From positions 1 to 64,000 of the forward strand of contig NZ_QZWZ01000021.1 in NCBI RefSeq assembly GCF_003601975.1: DNA of 64,000 nt. Direction: 5' to 3'. Source of the stretch: Mesorhizobium waimense (GTDB taxonomy: Bacteria > Pseudomonadota > Alphaproteobacteria > Rhizobiales > Rhizobiaceae). Below the pieces are notes generated by a model that ran no database searches, was not told the DNA's origin, and was given only the letters and a program-made list of their open reading frames with translations. Of the stretch, positions 52,494 to 61,462 are shown one piece after another (the stretch's first letter is position 1; each line of letters starts with the position of its first letter). The translations under genes and the position numbers were made by a program.

Positions 52494-53837
52494 ATGACCA
52501 TCGGGCGCGCAAACTCGATCATCATCGTCGGCGGCGGCGCCAGCGGCGTCGTGCTTGCCGCGCATCTGCTGAAATCGCCCAATCCGGATCTGCGCGTCAC
52601 GCTGATCGAGAAGCGTCCGCATTTCGGCCAGGGCATGGCCTATTCGACGCTGCTGTCGGCGCATGTGCTCAACGTCAGCGCCGCCGGCATGAGCGCCTAT
52701 GCCGACGACCCAGGCAATTTCGCGCACTGGCTGCTGGAGCGCGGCCTGGCCAATCCGGACCAGGGGCCGTTCTATGCGCCGCGCAGCCTCTATGCCCGCT
52801 ATCTGAAGGAGTTGCTCGATGAGCTCGAGGCCCGCGAACGTGAGACCGGCCGCCTGCGCCTGATCCGCGAGGAGAGCCTGTCGATCTCGCCCACTGCCTC
52901 CGGCGTCGAGGTGGCTTTGGCCAACGGCACCAGCGTGGTCGCTCATCTCGCCGTGCTCGCCACAGGTCATGACGAGCAGCCCGGCGCCGGCCAGGGCCAT
53001 GCGATCAGGATGGGGACCGAAGCCGACACCGCGCTCGACCCTGAAGCCCGAGTCCTTGTGCTGGGCACCGGCCTTAGCATGGTCGATGCCTTCCTTTCGC
53101 TCGAACAGCGCGGCCACAAGGGCGAGATCGTGGCCGTGTCGCGGCGCGGCCTGCTGCCTTCGCCGCACCGCAAGGGCAATCCGATCAAGCTCGACGTCGC
53201 CGACATCCCGCTCGGCACCCAGCTTTCCTATTTCGTCGGCTGGTTCCGCGACCTGATCCGCGAAAACCAAAAGGCCGGCATCGACTGGCGCGACGTCGTC
53301 GATGGTCTGCGGCCCTTCAACCAGAAGATCTGGCAGAATTGGCCGTCTTCGGCCAAGCGCCGTTTCGTCGAGCACACCAAGGCCTGGTGGGACATCCACA
53401 GGCATCGCCTGGCACCCCAGGTCCATGCCCGCGTCACCGAGGCCGTTCAGTCCGGTCGCATCCGTCCTGTCGCCGGCCGTGTCGTCGGCATCGAGGCGGA
53501 CGACGCCTTCACCGTGCAGATCCAGTCCCGCCACACGCAGGCGCTCGAAACGCTCGAAGTCGCCCGCCTCTATGATTGCACCGGCATCGCCAGGGACATC
53601 TCGACCACCTCGAACAGCGTCGTGCGCTCGCTGGTCGAGCGCGGGCTGGCACGGCCGGACCCGCTGCGGCTCGGCCTCGACGTGTCGGCCAATTGCGAGA
53701 TCATAGGCAGCGACGGGAGTGTATCGGCCAAGATCCTCGCCGTCGGGCCGCTGACCAGAGGCACCTTCTTCGAGATCGACGCCATCCCGGATATCCGCGT
53801 CCAGTGTGCCAGGCTGAGCAAGCAATTGCTGGGGTAG
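52494..53837 (+). CDS. FAD/NAD(P)-binding oxidoreductase (HpaC-unrelated, FAD_NAD-binding_9-like)
   Basis: The 447 residues start with the dinucleotide fold SIIIVGGGASGVVLAAHLLK and keep IEKRPHFGQGMAYST...HVLNVSAAGMSAY, a pattern of the 'FAD/NAD(P)-binding protein' family with an N-terminal Rossmann fold and a second nucleotide motif VLVLGTGLSMVDAFLSLEQR. Substrate is unknown. It lies 26 bases after the Rrf2 gene and upstream of cystathionine beta-synthase, which suggests a sulfur-compound or siderophore-like N-oxidation role (inference only). Confidence 0.75.
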   Translation: MTIGRANSIIIVGGGASGVVLAAHLLKSPNPDLRVTLIEKRPHFGQGMAYSTLLSAHVLNVSAAGMSAYADDPGNFAHWLLERGLANPDQGPFYAPRSLYARYLKELLDELEARERETGRLRLIREESLSISPTASGVEVALANGTSVVAHLAVLATGHDEQPGAGQGHAIRMGTEADTALDPEARVLVLGTGLSMVDAFLSLEQRGHKGEIVAVSRRGLLPSPHRKGNPIKLDVADIPLGTQLSYFVGWFRDLIRENQKAGIDWRDVVDGLRPFNQKIWQNWPSSAKRRFVEHTKAWWDIHRHRLAPQVHARVTEAVQSGRIRPVAGRVVGIEADDAFTVQIQSRHTQALETLEVARLYDCTGIARDISTTSNSVVRSLVERGLARPDPLRLGLDVSANCEIIGSDGSVSAKILAVGPLTRGTFFEIDAIPDIRVQCARLSKQLLG

Positions 53838-54007
53838 GCTGTGATGCCGGCCTGCGACCTGACCTGAATCTCAGCACACCCTGGCACCATGCGGGCCGAA
53901 TGGTAGGAATTTCATTCCCCGTCTGGCCGTCGGATTGGCACGGTCTATCTTCTTTCCAACGGCGATCGGCTGGAAAAGACGCTAGGTTTGACCATGGAGC
54001 CTCTGAT

Positions 54008-55447
54008 ATGAGCGCGCACACAATCGCCGCACCTGGCGGTGCCCCTTCGGACAGCGCGATGTCCCGGTTGCGTCCGCCCTATGCCTCGGTGCTCGACCTG
54101 ATCGGCCAGACGCCCATTGTCGAACTGACCAAATTCGACACCGGCAAGTGCCGGCTGTTCATCAAGCTCGAAAGCCAGAACCCCGGCGGCTCGATCAAGG
54201 ACCGCATCGCGCTGTCGATGATCGCCGCCGCCGAAAATCAGGGCAAGCTCAAGCACGGCGGCAGCATCGTCGAGGCGACCGCCGGAAATACCGGACTCGG
54301 CCTTGCCCAGGTCGGCATCCCCAAGGGCTACCGCATCATCCTCGTCGTGCCCGACAAGATGTCGCGCGAAAAAATCCAGCATCTGCGCGCGCTCGGCGCC
54401 GAAGTGCGCATGACGCGTTCCGATGTCGGCAAGGGCCATCCAGAATATTATCAGGACATGGCCGAGAAGATCGCATCGGAAGTGCCCGGCGCCTTCTACG
54501 CCAACCAGTTCGCCAACCCGGCCAACCCGCTGGCACATGAGACCACCACCGGCCCCGAAATCTTCACCCAGCTCGAAGGCGACATCGACGCGGTGGTCGT
54601 CGGCGTCGGCTCCGGCGGCACACTGACCGGGCTTGGCCGCTATTTTGCCAAACACTCGCCGAAGACCGAGATGGTGCTGGCCGATCCCGTCGGCTCGGTG
54701 CTGGCGCCGCTGATAAAGACCGGCAAGATGGAAGAGGCCGGCAGCTGGACCGTGGAAGGCATCGGCGAGGACTTTGTGCCGCCCAACGCCGATCTGTCGT
54801 TGGTGAAAAAGGCCTACTCCATCCCCGACAAGCAGAGCATGCTGGCGGTGCGCGATCTTCTATCCCGGGAAGGCATTTTGGCCGGCTCGTCGTCCGGCAC
54901 GCTGCTGTCGGCGGCCCTTCGCTATTGCCGCGAGCAGACCGTTGCCAAGCGCGTGGTCACCTTCGTTTGCGACAGCGGCAACAAATATCTGTCGAAAGTG
55001 TTCGACGATTTCTGGCTGGCCGAGCAGGGCCTTGCCGAGCACGAACAGCATGGCGACCTGCGCGACCTGGTGATGCGCTCGCACCGCACCGGCGATACGG
55101 TCTATGTCGGCCCGGACGAAAGCCTGCTCAACGCCTATGGCCGCATGCGCCGCTCCGATGTCTCGCAACTGCCGGTGCTCGACGACGGCAAGCTGGTCGG
55201 CATCGTCGATGAAAGCGATATCCTGGCCAACGTCGACGGCCCCTATGACGGCCGCTGGGACCGCTTTAATGCCCCGGTCCGCACCGCCATGACCTCCAAT
55301 TTGCACACGCTGCAGGCCAGCCAGACGCTCAACGCGCTGCTGCCGGTCTTCGACCGCAACGAGGTTGCCATCATCTTCGACGGCGAAGAGTTCGTCGGCC
55401 TGATAACCCGCATCGACCTGATCAACCATTTGAGGCGCGCACGATGA
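54008..55447 (+). CDS. cbs: Cystathionine beta-synthase
   Basis: The start is ATG 54008 (GGAG 8 bases upstream); the open frame reaches back into the previous gene but is not real there. The 479 residues comprise a fold-type II PLP domain (PLP Lys64 in LESQNPGGSIKDRIA; EATAGNTGLGLA; VVGVGSGGTLTGLGRYF) and C-terminal tandem CBS domains (about 350-479; LNAYGRMRRSDVSQLPVLDD). It has no heme domain. It condenses serine and homocysteine to cystathionine and overlaps the next gene by 4 bases. Confidence 0.93.
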   Translation: MSAHTIAAPGGAPSDSAMSRLRPPYASVLDLIGQTPIVELTKFDTGKCRLFIKLESQNPGGSIKDRIALSMIAAAENQGKLKHGGSIVEATAGNTGLGLAQVGIPKGYRIILVVPDKMSREKIQHLRALGAEVRMTRSDVGKGHPEYYQDMAEKIASEVPGAFYANQFANPANPLAHETTTGPEIFTQLEGDIDAVVVGVGSGGTLTGLGRYFAKHSPKTEMVLADPVGSVLAPLIKTGKMEEAGSWTVEGIGEDFVPPNADLSLVKKAYSIPDKQSMLAVRDLLSREGILAGSSSGTLLSAALRYCREQTVAKRVVTFVCDSGNKYLSKVFDDFWLAEQGLAEHEQHGDLRDLVMRSHRTGDTVYVGPDESLLNAYGRMRRSDVSQLPVLDDGKLVGIVDESDILANVDGPYDGRWDRFNAPVRTAMTSNLHTLQASQTLNALLPVFDRNEVAIIFDGEEFVGLITRIDLINHLRRAR

Positions 55448-56625
55448 CCATCAACGCACCCGTAACCGGCAAGAACCGCCTGGCCTTCTCGACGCGCACC
55501 ATCCATGGCGGCCAGAGCCACGACCCGCTGACCGGCGCGGTGATGGTGCCGATCTACGCCACCTCCACCTACGGCCAGCAGTCGCCCGGCGTGCACAAGG
55601 GGTTTGAATATGCTCGCAGCCAGAACCCGACCCGCTTCGCCTTCGAACGCGCGGTGGCCGATCTCGAAAGCGGCTCTGCCGCCTTCGCCTTCGCGTCCGG
55701 CCTGGCCTCGATCTCGACCGTGCTGGAACTGCTCGATTCCGGCGCCCATATCGTCGCCACCGACGACATCTATGGTGGCACCTTCCGGCTGCTGGAGCGG
55801 GTGCGCAAACGCTCGGCGGGCCTGCAGGTCTCTTTCGCCGACTTCACCGATCTCGCCGCGGTCGAGGCCGCGATCCGCCCGGAGACAAAACTGCTCTGGG
55901 TCGAGACGCCGACCAATCCGCTGCTGCGCGTCGTCGACCTCGAAGCCGTTGCGGCACTGGCGAAACGCAAGGGCTTGCTCAGCGTCGCCGACAACACCTT
56001 CTGTAGCCCCTATCTGCAGCGCCCGCTGGAGCTCGGCATCGACATCGTCGTCCACTCGACGACAAAATATTTGAACGGCCATTCCGACATGGTCGGCGGC
56101 GTGGCGATCGTCGGCGACAACAAGGATTTGGCCGACCGTCTGAAATTCCTCCAAAACGCCATCGGCGCGATTTCCGGCCCGTTCGACAGCTTTCTGGCGC
56201 TGCGCGGCATCAAGACGCTGGCGCTGCGCATGGAGCGCCATTCCTCGAATGGGCTGAAGATCGCGCAATGGCTGGAAAGCCGCGCCGATGTGCGCCGCGT
56301 CATCTACCCCGGCCTCGCCAGCCATCCGCAGCATCAAATTGCCAGGCGCCAGATGCATGCCTTCGGCGGCATGATCTCGGTCGAGCTCGACCGCGACCTT
56401 GCCGGTACCAAACGCTTCCTCGAGCGCACGCAGCTCTTCACCCTGGCCGAAAGCCTCGGCGGCGTCGAAAGCCTGATCGAGCACCCGGCGCTGATGACCC
56501 ACGGCTCGATCCCCGCCGAAAAGCGCGGCGTCATCGGCATTTCCGACTCGCTGGTGCGCCTGTCGGCCGGCATCGAGGACGGGGACGATCTGATTGCGGA
56601 TTTGGAACAGGCTCTGAGGGCCTAG
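55444..56625 (+). CDS. Cystathionine gamma-lyase / gamma-synthase family PLP enzyme
   Basis: The 393-residue Cys/Met-metabolism enzyme has STRTIHGGQSHDPLTGAVMV, YARSQNPTRFAFERAVADLE, the PLP Lys208 in IVVHSTTKYLNGHSD, and HPQHQIARRQMHAFGGMIS. Coupling to cystathionine beta-synthase (ATGA overlap) points to gamma-lyase activity: cystathionine to cysteine, 2-oxobutyrate and ammonia. The pair gives reverse transsulfuration. Confidence 0.9.
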   Translation: MTINAPVTGKNRLAFSTRTIHGGQSHDPLTGAVMVPIYATSTYGQQSPGVHKGFEYARSQNPTRFAFERAVADLESGSAAFAFASGLASISTVLELLDSGAHIVATDDIYGGTFRLLERVRKRSAGLQVSFADFTDLAAVEAAIRPETKLLWVETPTNPLLRVVDLEAVAALAKRKGLLSVADNTFCSPYLQRPLELGIDIVVHSTTKYLNGHSDMVGGVAIVGDNKDLADRLKFLQNAIGAISGPFDSFLALRGIKTLALRMERHSSNGLKIAQWLESRADVRRVIYPGLASHPQHQIARRQMHAFGGMISVELDRDLAGTKRFLERTQLFTLAESLGGVESLIEHPALMTHGSIPAEKRGVIGISDSLVRLSAGIEDGDDLIADLEQALRA

Positions 56626-56720
56626 GCGACTCCTGGCCCCCGCCCTGGCCCAAAAGTCCGGACTTTGCAATTTCGGATTCCACTCTAAAGTGAGCCGACT
56701 TTGCGATCTCCGGAGGCGTC

Positions 56721-57962
56721 ATGCGCGTGATCGTGCTGGGTGGCGGCGTCGTTGGCGTCACCACTGCCTATCAGCTGCAGAAGGACGGCCACGAGGTCGT
56801 GCTCCTCGAGCGTCAGGCACAGGTCGCCACTGAGACCAGCTGGGGCAATGCCGGCATGATCGCGCCGGGACATTCCTTCGTCTGGTCGTCGCCCAGGGCG
56901 CCGATGATCCTTCTGAAATCGCTGGTGCTGAAGGACCAGGCGCTGCGCTTCAAGATCTCGGCCGATCCCAGGCTCTACAGCTGGTCGTGGCTATTCCTGT
57001 TGGAATGCACGGCCGAGAAGGCGCGGCGCAACACGCTGCTCAAGCACCGCCTTGCCGCCTATTCGCAGTCCGTCCTGCACGAAGTCATCGCCGACGAGGT
57101 CATCGACTACGACCGCAACGATCGCGGCATCCTCTATTTGCATCGCAGCCAGCAGGCGCTCGACAAAGGCGTCGAGCATATGAAGCTGCTCGAGTCCGAC
57201 GGCCAGGTGATAAAAGTGCTCGACCGCGACGGCGTCGTCGCGCTCGACCCATCGCTGGCCTCCGCAAAGGAAAAGATCGCCGGCGGCATCTATTGCCCGA
57301 CCGACGAGACCGGCGATCCGGCCAAGTTCACCAGAGCACTGGCGGCAAAAGTCGTCGAGCGCGGCGGCGCCATCCACATCGGTACCAACATCACCGGCAT
57401 CGAGACATCGGGCGGCGGCGTCACGCAAGTGCTGACCGATAAAGGCAACTTCAAGGGCGATGCCTATGTGCTGGCGCTCGGCTCCTACAGCCCGATCCTT
57501 GCCAGGACGATCGGCATCAGCCTGCCGATCTATCCGATCAAGGGCTATTCGCTGACCATTCCCGTCGGCAACCGGCCGCAGCCGCCGACCATCGCCTCGG
57601 TCGACGAGCACAATCTGGTCGCCATCTCGCGCTTCGGCGACCGCATCCGCGTCACTGCCACGGCGGAATTCGCCGGCTACGACACCAGCCACAAGCCCGC
57701 CGACTTCGCCTTCATGAAAGGCGTGACCGAGGAGCTTTATCCCGAAGGCGCCGATTACGACCGCGCCGAGATGTGGGCGGGTCTGCGGCCCATGACGCCG
57801 AACAATCTCCCGGCCTTCGGGCGGCAGCGCTTGCGCAACCTCTACCTCAACACCGGCCACGGCCATATCGGCTGGACCATGTCGCATGGCTCGGCCCGCA
57901 TCACCGCCGATCTGATCGCCGGCCGCCCGCCGGCCATTGCCATGGACGGACTTTTGAACTGA
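56721..57962 (+). CDS. dadA: D-amino acid dehydrogenase
   Basis: GGAGG precedes the ATG. The 413 residues have FAD motif VIVLGGGVVGVTTAYQLQKD, DadA motif ETSWGNAGMIAPGHSFVWSS, and C-terminal MWAGLRPMTPNNLPAFGRQR with LNTGHGHIGWTMSHGSARI. It oxidises D-amino acids to 2-oxo acids at the inner membrane. The next gene, an Asp/Glu-racemase-like enzyme, may supply or clear the substrate. Confidence 0.92.
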   Translation: MRVIVLGGGVVGVTTAYQLQKDGHEVVLLERQAQVATETSWGNAGMIAPGHSFVWSSPRAPMILLKSLVLKDQALRFKISADPRLYSWSWLFLLECTAEKARRNTLLKHRLAAYSQSVLHEVIADEVIDYDRNDRGILYLHRSQQALDKGVEHMKLLESDGQVIKVLDRDGVVALDPSLASAKEKIAGGIYCPTDETGDPAKFTRALAAKVVERGGAIHIGTNITGIETSGGGVTQVLTDKGNFKGDAYVLALGSYSPILARTIGISLPIYPIKGYSLTIPVGNRPQPPTIASVDEHNLVAISRFGDRIRVTATAEFAGYDTSHKPADFAFMKGVTEELYPEGADYDRAEMWAGLRPMTPNNLPAFGRQRLRNLYLNTGHGHIGWTMSHGSARITADLIAGRPPAIAMDGLLN

Positions 57963-58016
57963 GAGCATGATCTCAGCCGGTCCTTGGGATCGGAAGAGAA
58001 GATGAAAGGGAACGCC

Positions 58017-58823
58017 ATGTCCGCCAACCTTGCCGCCGCCCGCCTTCCCTCTTCCGGGCCGATCGATCTCGGCGTACTTCCGTCGGAGCTCGATGGCGGC
58101 CTCGCCTCACGCGCCGCGATCGGCCTTGCCATCCTGGCCACCGACCAGACGCTGGAACATGAATTCCGCGCGCTGGTGCGCATTCCCGGCGTCGCTTTTT
58201 ACGAGGCCCGTGTCTTCAACGACCACAACATCACGCCGGACACGCTGCGCGCCATCGGTCCCCGGATCGCGCCATGCGTCGACCTCATCCTGCCCAGCCT
58301 CCCGCTCAACGTCGTCGGCTTCGGCTGCACCTCGGCGACGATGACGCTCGGCGAAGAGGCGGTGTTCGCCGAGATCAGGAAGGCGCGGCCAGGCGTCGCC
58401 TGCACCACGCCGGTCACCGGGGCATTTGCCGCCTTCAAGGCGCTTGGCGTCAAGGGCATCGGCTTGCTCACGCCCTATTCACCCCGCATCAACGAAGGGC
58501 TCGTCGCCTATTTCACCGGCCGTGGCCTCGACATAGCGGCCGTCGCCACCTTCGACCGGCAGGACGACCGCGAGGCCGCCCGTATCTCGCTAGCCTCGAT
58601 CGAAGCCGCGGCGGAAAAAATGGCGGCTGCACCGGGGGTGGAGGCGATCTTCATCTCCTGCACCAGCCTGCGCGTCGCCGAAGCGGTGGCCGGCCTCGAG
58701 CAGCGCATCGGCATCCCCGTCACCTCCAGCAACCATGCCATGGCCTGGCATTGTTTGCGGCTCGCTGGGATTGACGATGTCGTGCCCGCAGGCGGCAGGC
58801 TGTTCGAGCTACCGGCCAGCTGA
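58017..58823 (+). CDS. Aspartate/glutamate racemase superfamily protein (EutA / maleate isomerase-like)
   Basis: ATG 58017 has AAGGGA upstream; ATG 58002 with GGAAGAG is an alternative start. The 268 residues contain both catalytic Cys motifs of the superfamily: NVVGFGCTSATMTLGEEAVF and AIFISCTSLRVAEAVAGLEQ, plus ACTTPVTGAFAAFKALGVKG. Closest in layout to arylmalonate decarboxylase/maleate isomerase/EutA. It follows dadA by about 54 bases, so a D-amino acid or related dicarboxylate pathway is likely. The exact reaction is unknown. Confidence 0.82.
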   Translation: MSANLAAARLPSSGPIDLGVLPSELDGGLASRAAIGLAILATDQTLEHEFRALVRIPGVAFYEARVFNDHNITPDTLRAIGPRIAPCVDLILPSLPLNVVGFGCTSATMTLGEEAVFAEIRKARPGVACTTPVTGAFAAFKALGVKGIGLLTPYSPRINEGLVAYFTGRGLDIAAVATFDRQDDREAARISLASIEAAAEKMAAAPGVEAIFISCTSLRVAEAVAGLEQRIGIPVTSSNHAMAWHCLRLAGIDDVVPAGGRLFELPAS

Positions 58824-58935
58824 TCGCCTGGTTTGCTGATCTCCGGGTTCGAAATCCGCGGATTAACTAATCGGAAGGGGTTGCTTAACCGTTCGCGGCT
58901 ATGTCCCGCCTGGGGGGCATGACAGAGTGAGCACG

Positions 58936-59115
58936 ATGAGCGACAGCCCCGACAAGCGCAACGAATGGCGCGCCATATTTTATGTGCAGGCCCGTGTCGC
59001 CATCCTGTTCGTGCCGGTCGTCGCCAGCCTGTTGATCATAGCTGCACTTGCCGGCAACGAGCGCAAATCCGTTCCCGATGCCATTGACCGGACCGTCACA
59101 GGCTCCGTGAAATAA
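58936..59115 (+). CDS. Small single-pass membrane protein
   Basis: About 59 residues from ATG 58936 (MSDSPDKRNEWRAIFYVQAR); GTG 58927 is the alternative start. One transmembrane span (VAILFVPVVASLLIIAALAG) is followed by a charged tail. The upstream 100 bases contain two TTAAC half-sites (58863, 58885). Unknown function. Confidence 0.55.
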   Translation: MSDSPDKRNEWRAIFYVQARVAILFVPVVASLLIIAALAGNERKSVPDAIDRTVTGSVK

Positions 59116-59164
59116 ACGGCGACGCAGAGCGCCTGTCGGCACAAATGTCCCGGCCGGTGCCAGT

Positions 59165-59473
59165 TCAATAAAAACGCGGGATCGGGCCGTTCTGCGGTGT
59201 CGCGCGGTCGCCGAGGTCGAGAAAGACCTCGTCGACATAGCACCAGGCCCAGCCTTCCGGCGGGTCGTAACCTTCGATGATCGGATGGCTGGTGGCATGA
59301 AAATGCTTGGTGGCGTGACGATTGGGCGAGTCGTCGCAGCAGCCGACATGGCCGCAGGTGCGGCAGAGCCGCAGATGCACCCACCACGAGCCGCTCTTCA
59401 GGCATTCCTCGCAGCCGAGCGCGCTCGGCGTCACGTCCTGGATGTCGCTCGCATGTCTGCATTCGTCCGCCAT
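59165..59473 (-). CDS. UBP-type zinc-finger protein
   Basis: The 102 residues carry the ZnF-UBP ligand set: C5 and H7, C21xxC24, C37xxC40, C45, H53, H57, H59 and H63 (LGCEECLKSGSWWVHLRLCR, TCGHVGCCDDSPNRHATKHF). The Trp-rich C-terminus is typical. The ATG shares a base with the stop of the upstream flavoprotein (TGATG), so the two are translationally coupled. Bacterial UBP fingers often stand alone; their ligand is not established. Confidence 0.88.
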   Translation of the reverse strand: MADECRHASDIQDVTPSALGCEECLKSGSWWVHLRLCRTCGHVGCCDDSPNRHATKHFHATSHPIIEGYDPPEGWAWCYVDEVFLDLGDRATPQNGPIPRFY

Positions 59474-61152
59474 CACTGTCTCCTGGCCGCTTGAGGCGCG
59501 ACGGCGTTGCCGCGCGCGAGATAGGCGTGCAATGCCGCCACCACCTGGGCGCCTTCGCCGACGGCGGCGGCCACCCGCTTGACCGAGCCGGAGCGCACGT
59601 CGCCGATGGCGAACACTCCGCTGCGGCTCGTCTCCATCAGGCTATGTGCCGGTGCAAGGTCCGGTCCGGTGCGCACGAAACCCTTGGCGTCCAGCGCCAC
59701 ATTGCATTTTGCCAGCCAGTCGGTGTTCGGCTCGGCGCCGATGAACAGGAAGAGATGGCGGATGGCGTGTGTCGTTTCCGCGCCGGTTGCGTGGTTGCGC
59801 CAGCGCACCGCATCGAGATTGCCCTCGTGGCCTTCCAGCGCCACGACCTCGGTCTCGGCCAATACCTCGATATTCGGCTGCGCCTTGATGCGCTCGACCA
59901 GATAGCGCGACATGGTCGCATCGAGACTGCCGCGGCGCGCCAGCAGTGCCACCTTGCGCACTTGGCTGGCCAGGTAGACTGCCGCTTGACCGGCCGAATT
60001 GCCGGCGCCGACCAGCGCCACTTCCTGGCCGCTGCAAAGCCGCGCTTCGATCGGCGAAGCCCAGTAGTGCACGGACGTCCCCTCGAATTGCGCCAGGTTC
60101 GCGACATCGAGGCGGCGGTAGCGTGCGCCACTTGCGATCACCACCGTGCGCGCCCGCACGGTCTCGCCATCGCCGACTTCGAGCGTGTAGCCACCTGCAG
60201 CAGCGCTGAGCAGCCTGGCTTCGTCGGGGATGACCATTTCGACCCCGAACTTCTGCGCCTGGTTGTAGGCGCGCGCCATCAGCGCCATTCCCGTAATGCC
60301 GGTCGGGAAGCCGAGATAGTTCTCGATGCGCGAGGAAGCGCCCGCCTGGCCGCCAAAGGCGCGGCAATCGAGCACGATCGTCGACAGCCCTTCGGACGCC
60401 GCATAGACCGCGGCCGCCAGCCCCGCCGGCCCGGCGCCGACAATTGCCACGTCGTAGACTTTGGTGGTGTCGATCGGCCGCAGCAGGCCGATGCAGCGGG
60501 CGAGTTCGTTTTCGCCGGGATTGTGCAGCAGCTTGCCGTTCGGACAGAGCACGATCGGCAGATGATGCGGGTCGACATGAAAGCGCTCGATCAGCGTCTT
60601 AGCGCACGGATCGCTGTCGGAATCGAGAGCGCGGTGGGGCTGGCCGCTGCGGGCCAGAAAACCCTGCAGCCGCAAAGTGTCGCCATTGCCGGCGGGTCCG
60701 ATTATGACCGGTCCGCTCGAGCCGCTTTCCAAGAGCCCGACACGGCGCAGGATCAGCGCCCGCATGATGCGCTCGCCGAGATTGGCCTCCTGCACCATCA
60801 GGTCCCGCAGCCGCTGCGAGGGGATGACGAAGGCCTCGACCGACTGGGTGGCCTCGGCATTGACCAGCGACGGGCGGCTCGAAAGCTGCGCCAATTCGCC
60901 GATGAAGTTGCCCGGGCCGTGCGTGACGATCGTCTCGCGCCGGCCGAGCCCGGCATGCTGGGTGATATCAACCGTACCCGACAAGACGACGATCAGGCCG
61001 GGCGCCACCTCGCCGGCAGTGACGATGTGCTCGCCGGCGGCATAGGCACTGGCCTCGCCGAACCGGCGCATGCGCTCGATGTCCGCCTCGGCCAGGACGG
61101 GAAACATCTGGTCGCGACGGGTGATGGTGATCGGTTGGGCGGATTGAGCCAT
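59473..61152 (-). CDS. cNMP-binding-domain / thioredoxin-reductase-like flavoprotein
   Basis: The 559 residues comprise a cyclic-nucleotide-binding domain (about 15-135; GEHIVTAGEVAPGLIVVLSG, GPGNFIGELAQLSSRPSLVN), a short thioredoxin-like linker segment (about 150-220), and a TrxR-type FAD/NADPH module (YDVAIVGAGPAGLAAAVYAA, VVIASGARYRRLDV, VALVGAGNSAGQAAVYLASQ, FAIGDVRSGSVKRVAAAVGE). The CATC disulfide of true thioredoxin reductases is missing; the position reads ASPIEARLC. It is probably an FAD/NADPH oxidoreductase gated by a cyclic nucleotide or similar ligand. It is coupled to the UBP zinc-finger gene. Confidence 0.88.
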   Translation of the reverse strand: MAQSAQPITITRRDQMFPVLAEADIERMRRFGEASAYAAGEHIVTAGEVAPGLIVVLSGTVDITQHAGLGRRETIVTHGPGNFIGELAQLSSRPSLVNAEATQSVEAFVIPSQRLRDLMVQEANLGERIMRALILRRVGLLESGSSGPVIIGPAGNGDTLRLQGFLARSGQPHRALDSDSDPCAKTLIERFHVDPHHLPIVLCPNGKLLHNPGENELARCIGLLRPIDTTKVYDVAIVGAGPAGLAAAVYAASEGLSTIVLDCRAFGGQAGASSRIENYLGFPTGITGMALMARAYNQAQKFGVEMVIPDEARLLSAAAGGYTLEVGDGETVRARTVVIASGARYRRLDVANLAQFEGTSVHYWASPIEARLCSGQEVALVGAGNSAGQAAVYLASQVRKVALLARRGSLDATMSRYLVERIKAQPNIEVLAETEVVALEGHEGNLDAVRWRNHATGAETTHAIRHLFLFIGAEPNTDWLAKCNVALDAKGFVRTGPDLAPAHSLMETSRSGVFAIGDVRSGSVKRVAAAVGEGAQVVAALHAYLARGNAVAPQAARRQ

Positions 61153-61233
61153 GGCTTCGACCGTACCGCCGAGGTCGTCGGGTTTGAAGTGGTTTGTTCA
61201 ATGCCTGACCAGGAAGGCAGGTTGGCGCCAACA

Positions 61234-61260
61234 AAAAAGCCCGGACGAACCGGGCTTTTT
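61234..61260 (-). terminator. Terminator downstream of tRNA-Leu
   Basis: AAAAAGCCCGG and CCGGGCTTTTT form an 11-bp stem around ACGAA, with T-runs on both strands, 43 bases after the tRNA 3' end. Confidence 0.85.
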
Positions 61261-61302
61261 CTTTGGGTCTCTGAACCATATCAAAGGCTCGAAACGGGAA
61301 TT

Positions 61303-61387
61303 TGGTGCCCAGAAGAGGACTCGAACCTCCACTCCTTGCGGAACACGGACCTGAACCGTGCGCGTCTACCAATTCCGCCATCTGGGC
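61303..61387 (-). tRNA. tRNA-Leu (anticodon CAG)
   Basis: The minus strand reads GCCCAGA (acceptor), GCGGAATTGGTAGACGC (class II D-arm), and the anticodon stem CACGG/CCGTG with loop TTCAGGT, so the anticodon is CAG (codon CUG). A long variable arm follows, then the T-arm GAGGTTCGAGTCCTC and TCTGGGC with an encoded CCA end. All four helices pair. Confidence 0.96.
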
Positions 61388-61462
61388 TGGTGCGGGCTCA
61401 TGTAAGCGGGCAAGCGACGGGTGTCAACGCGCTTTTTTCAAGCGGCCCAACCTGTTGCCGGC

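Noticed and set aside
58863..58890. Two TTAAC half-sites before the small membrane gene at 58936
   Set aside because: The spacing does not match TTAA-N7-TTAA, so a CtrA site is not claimed.
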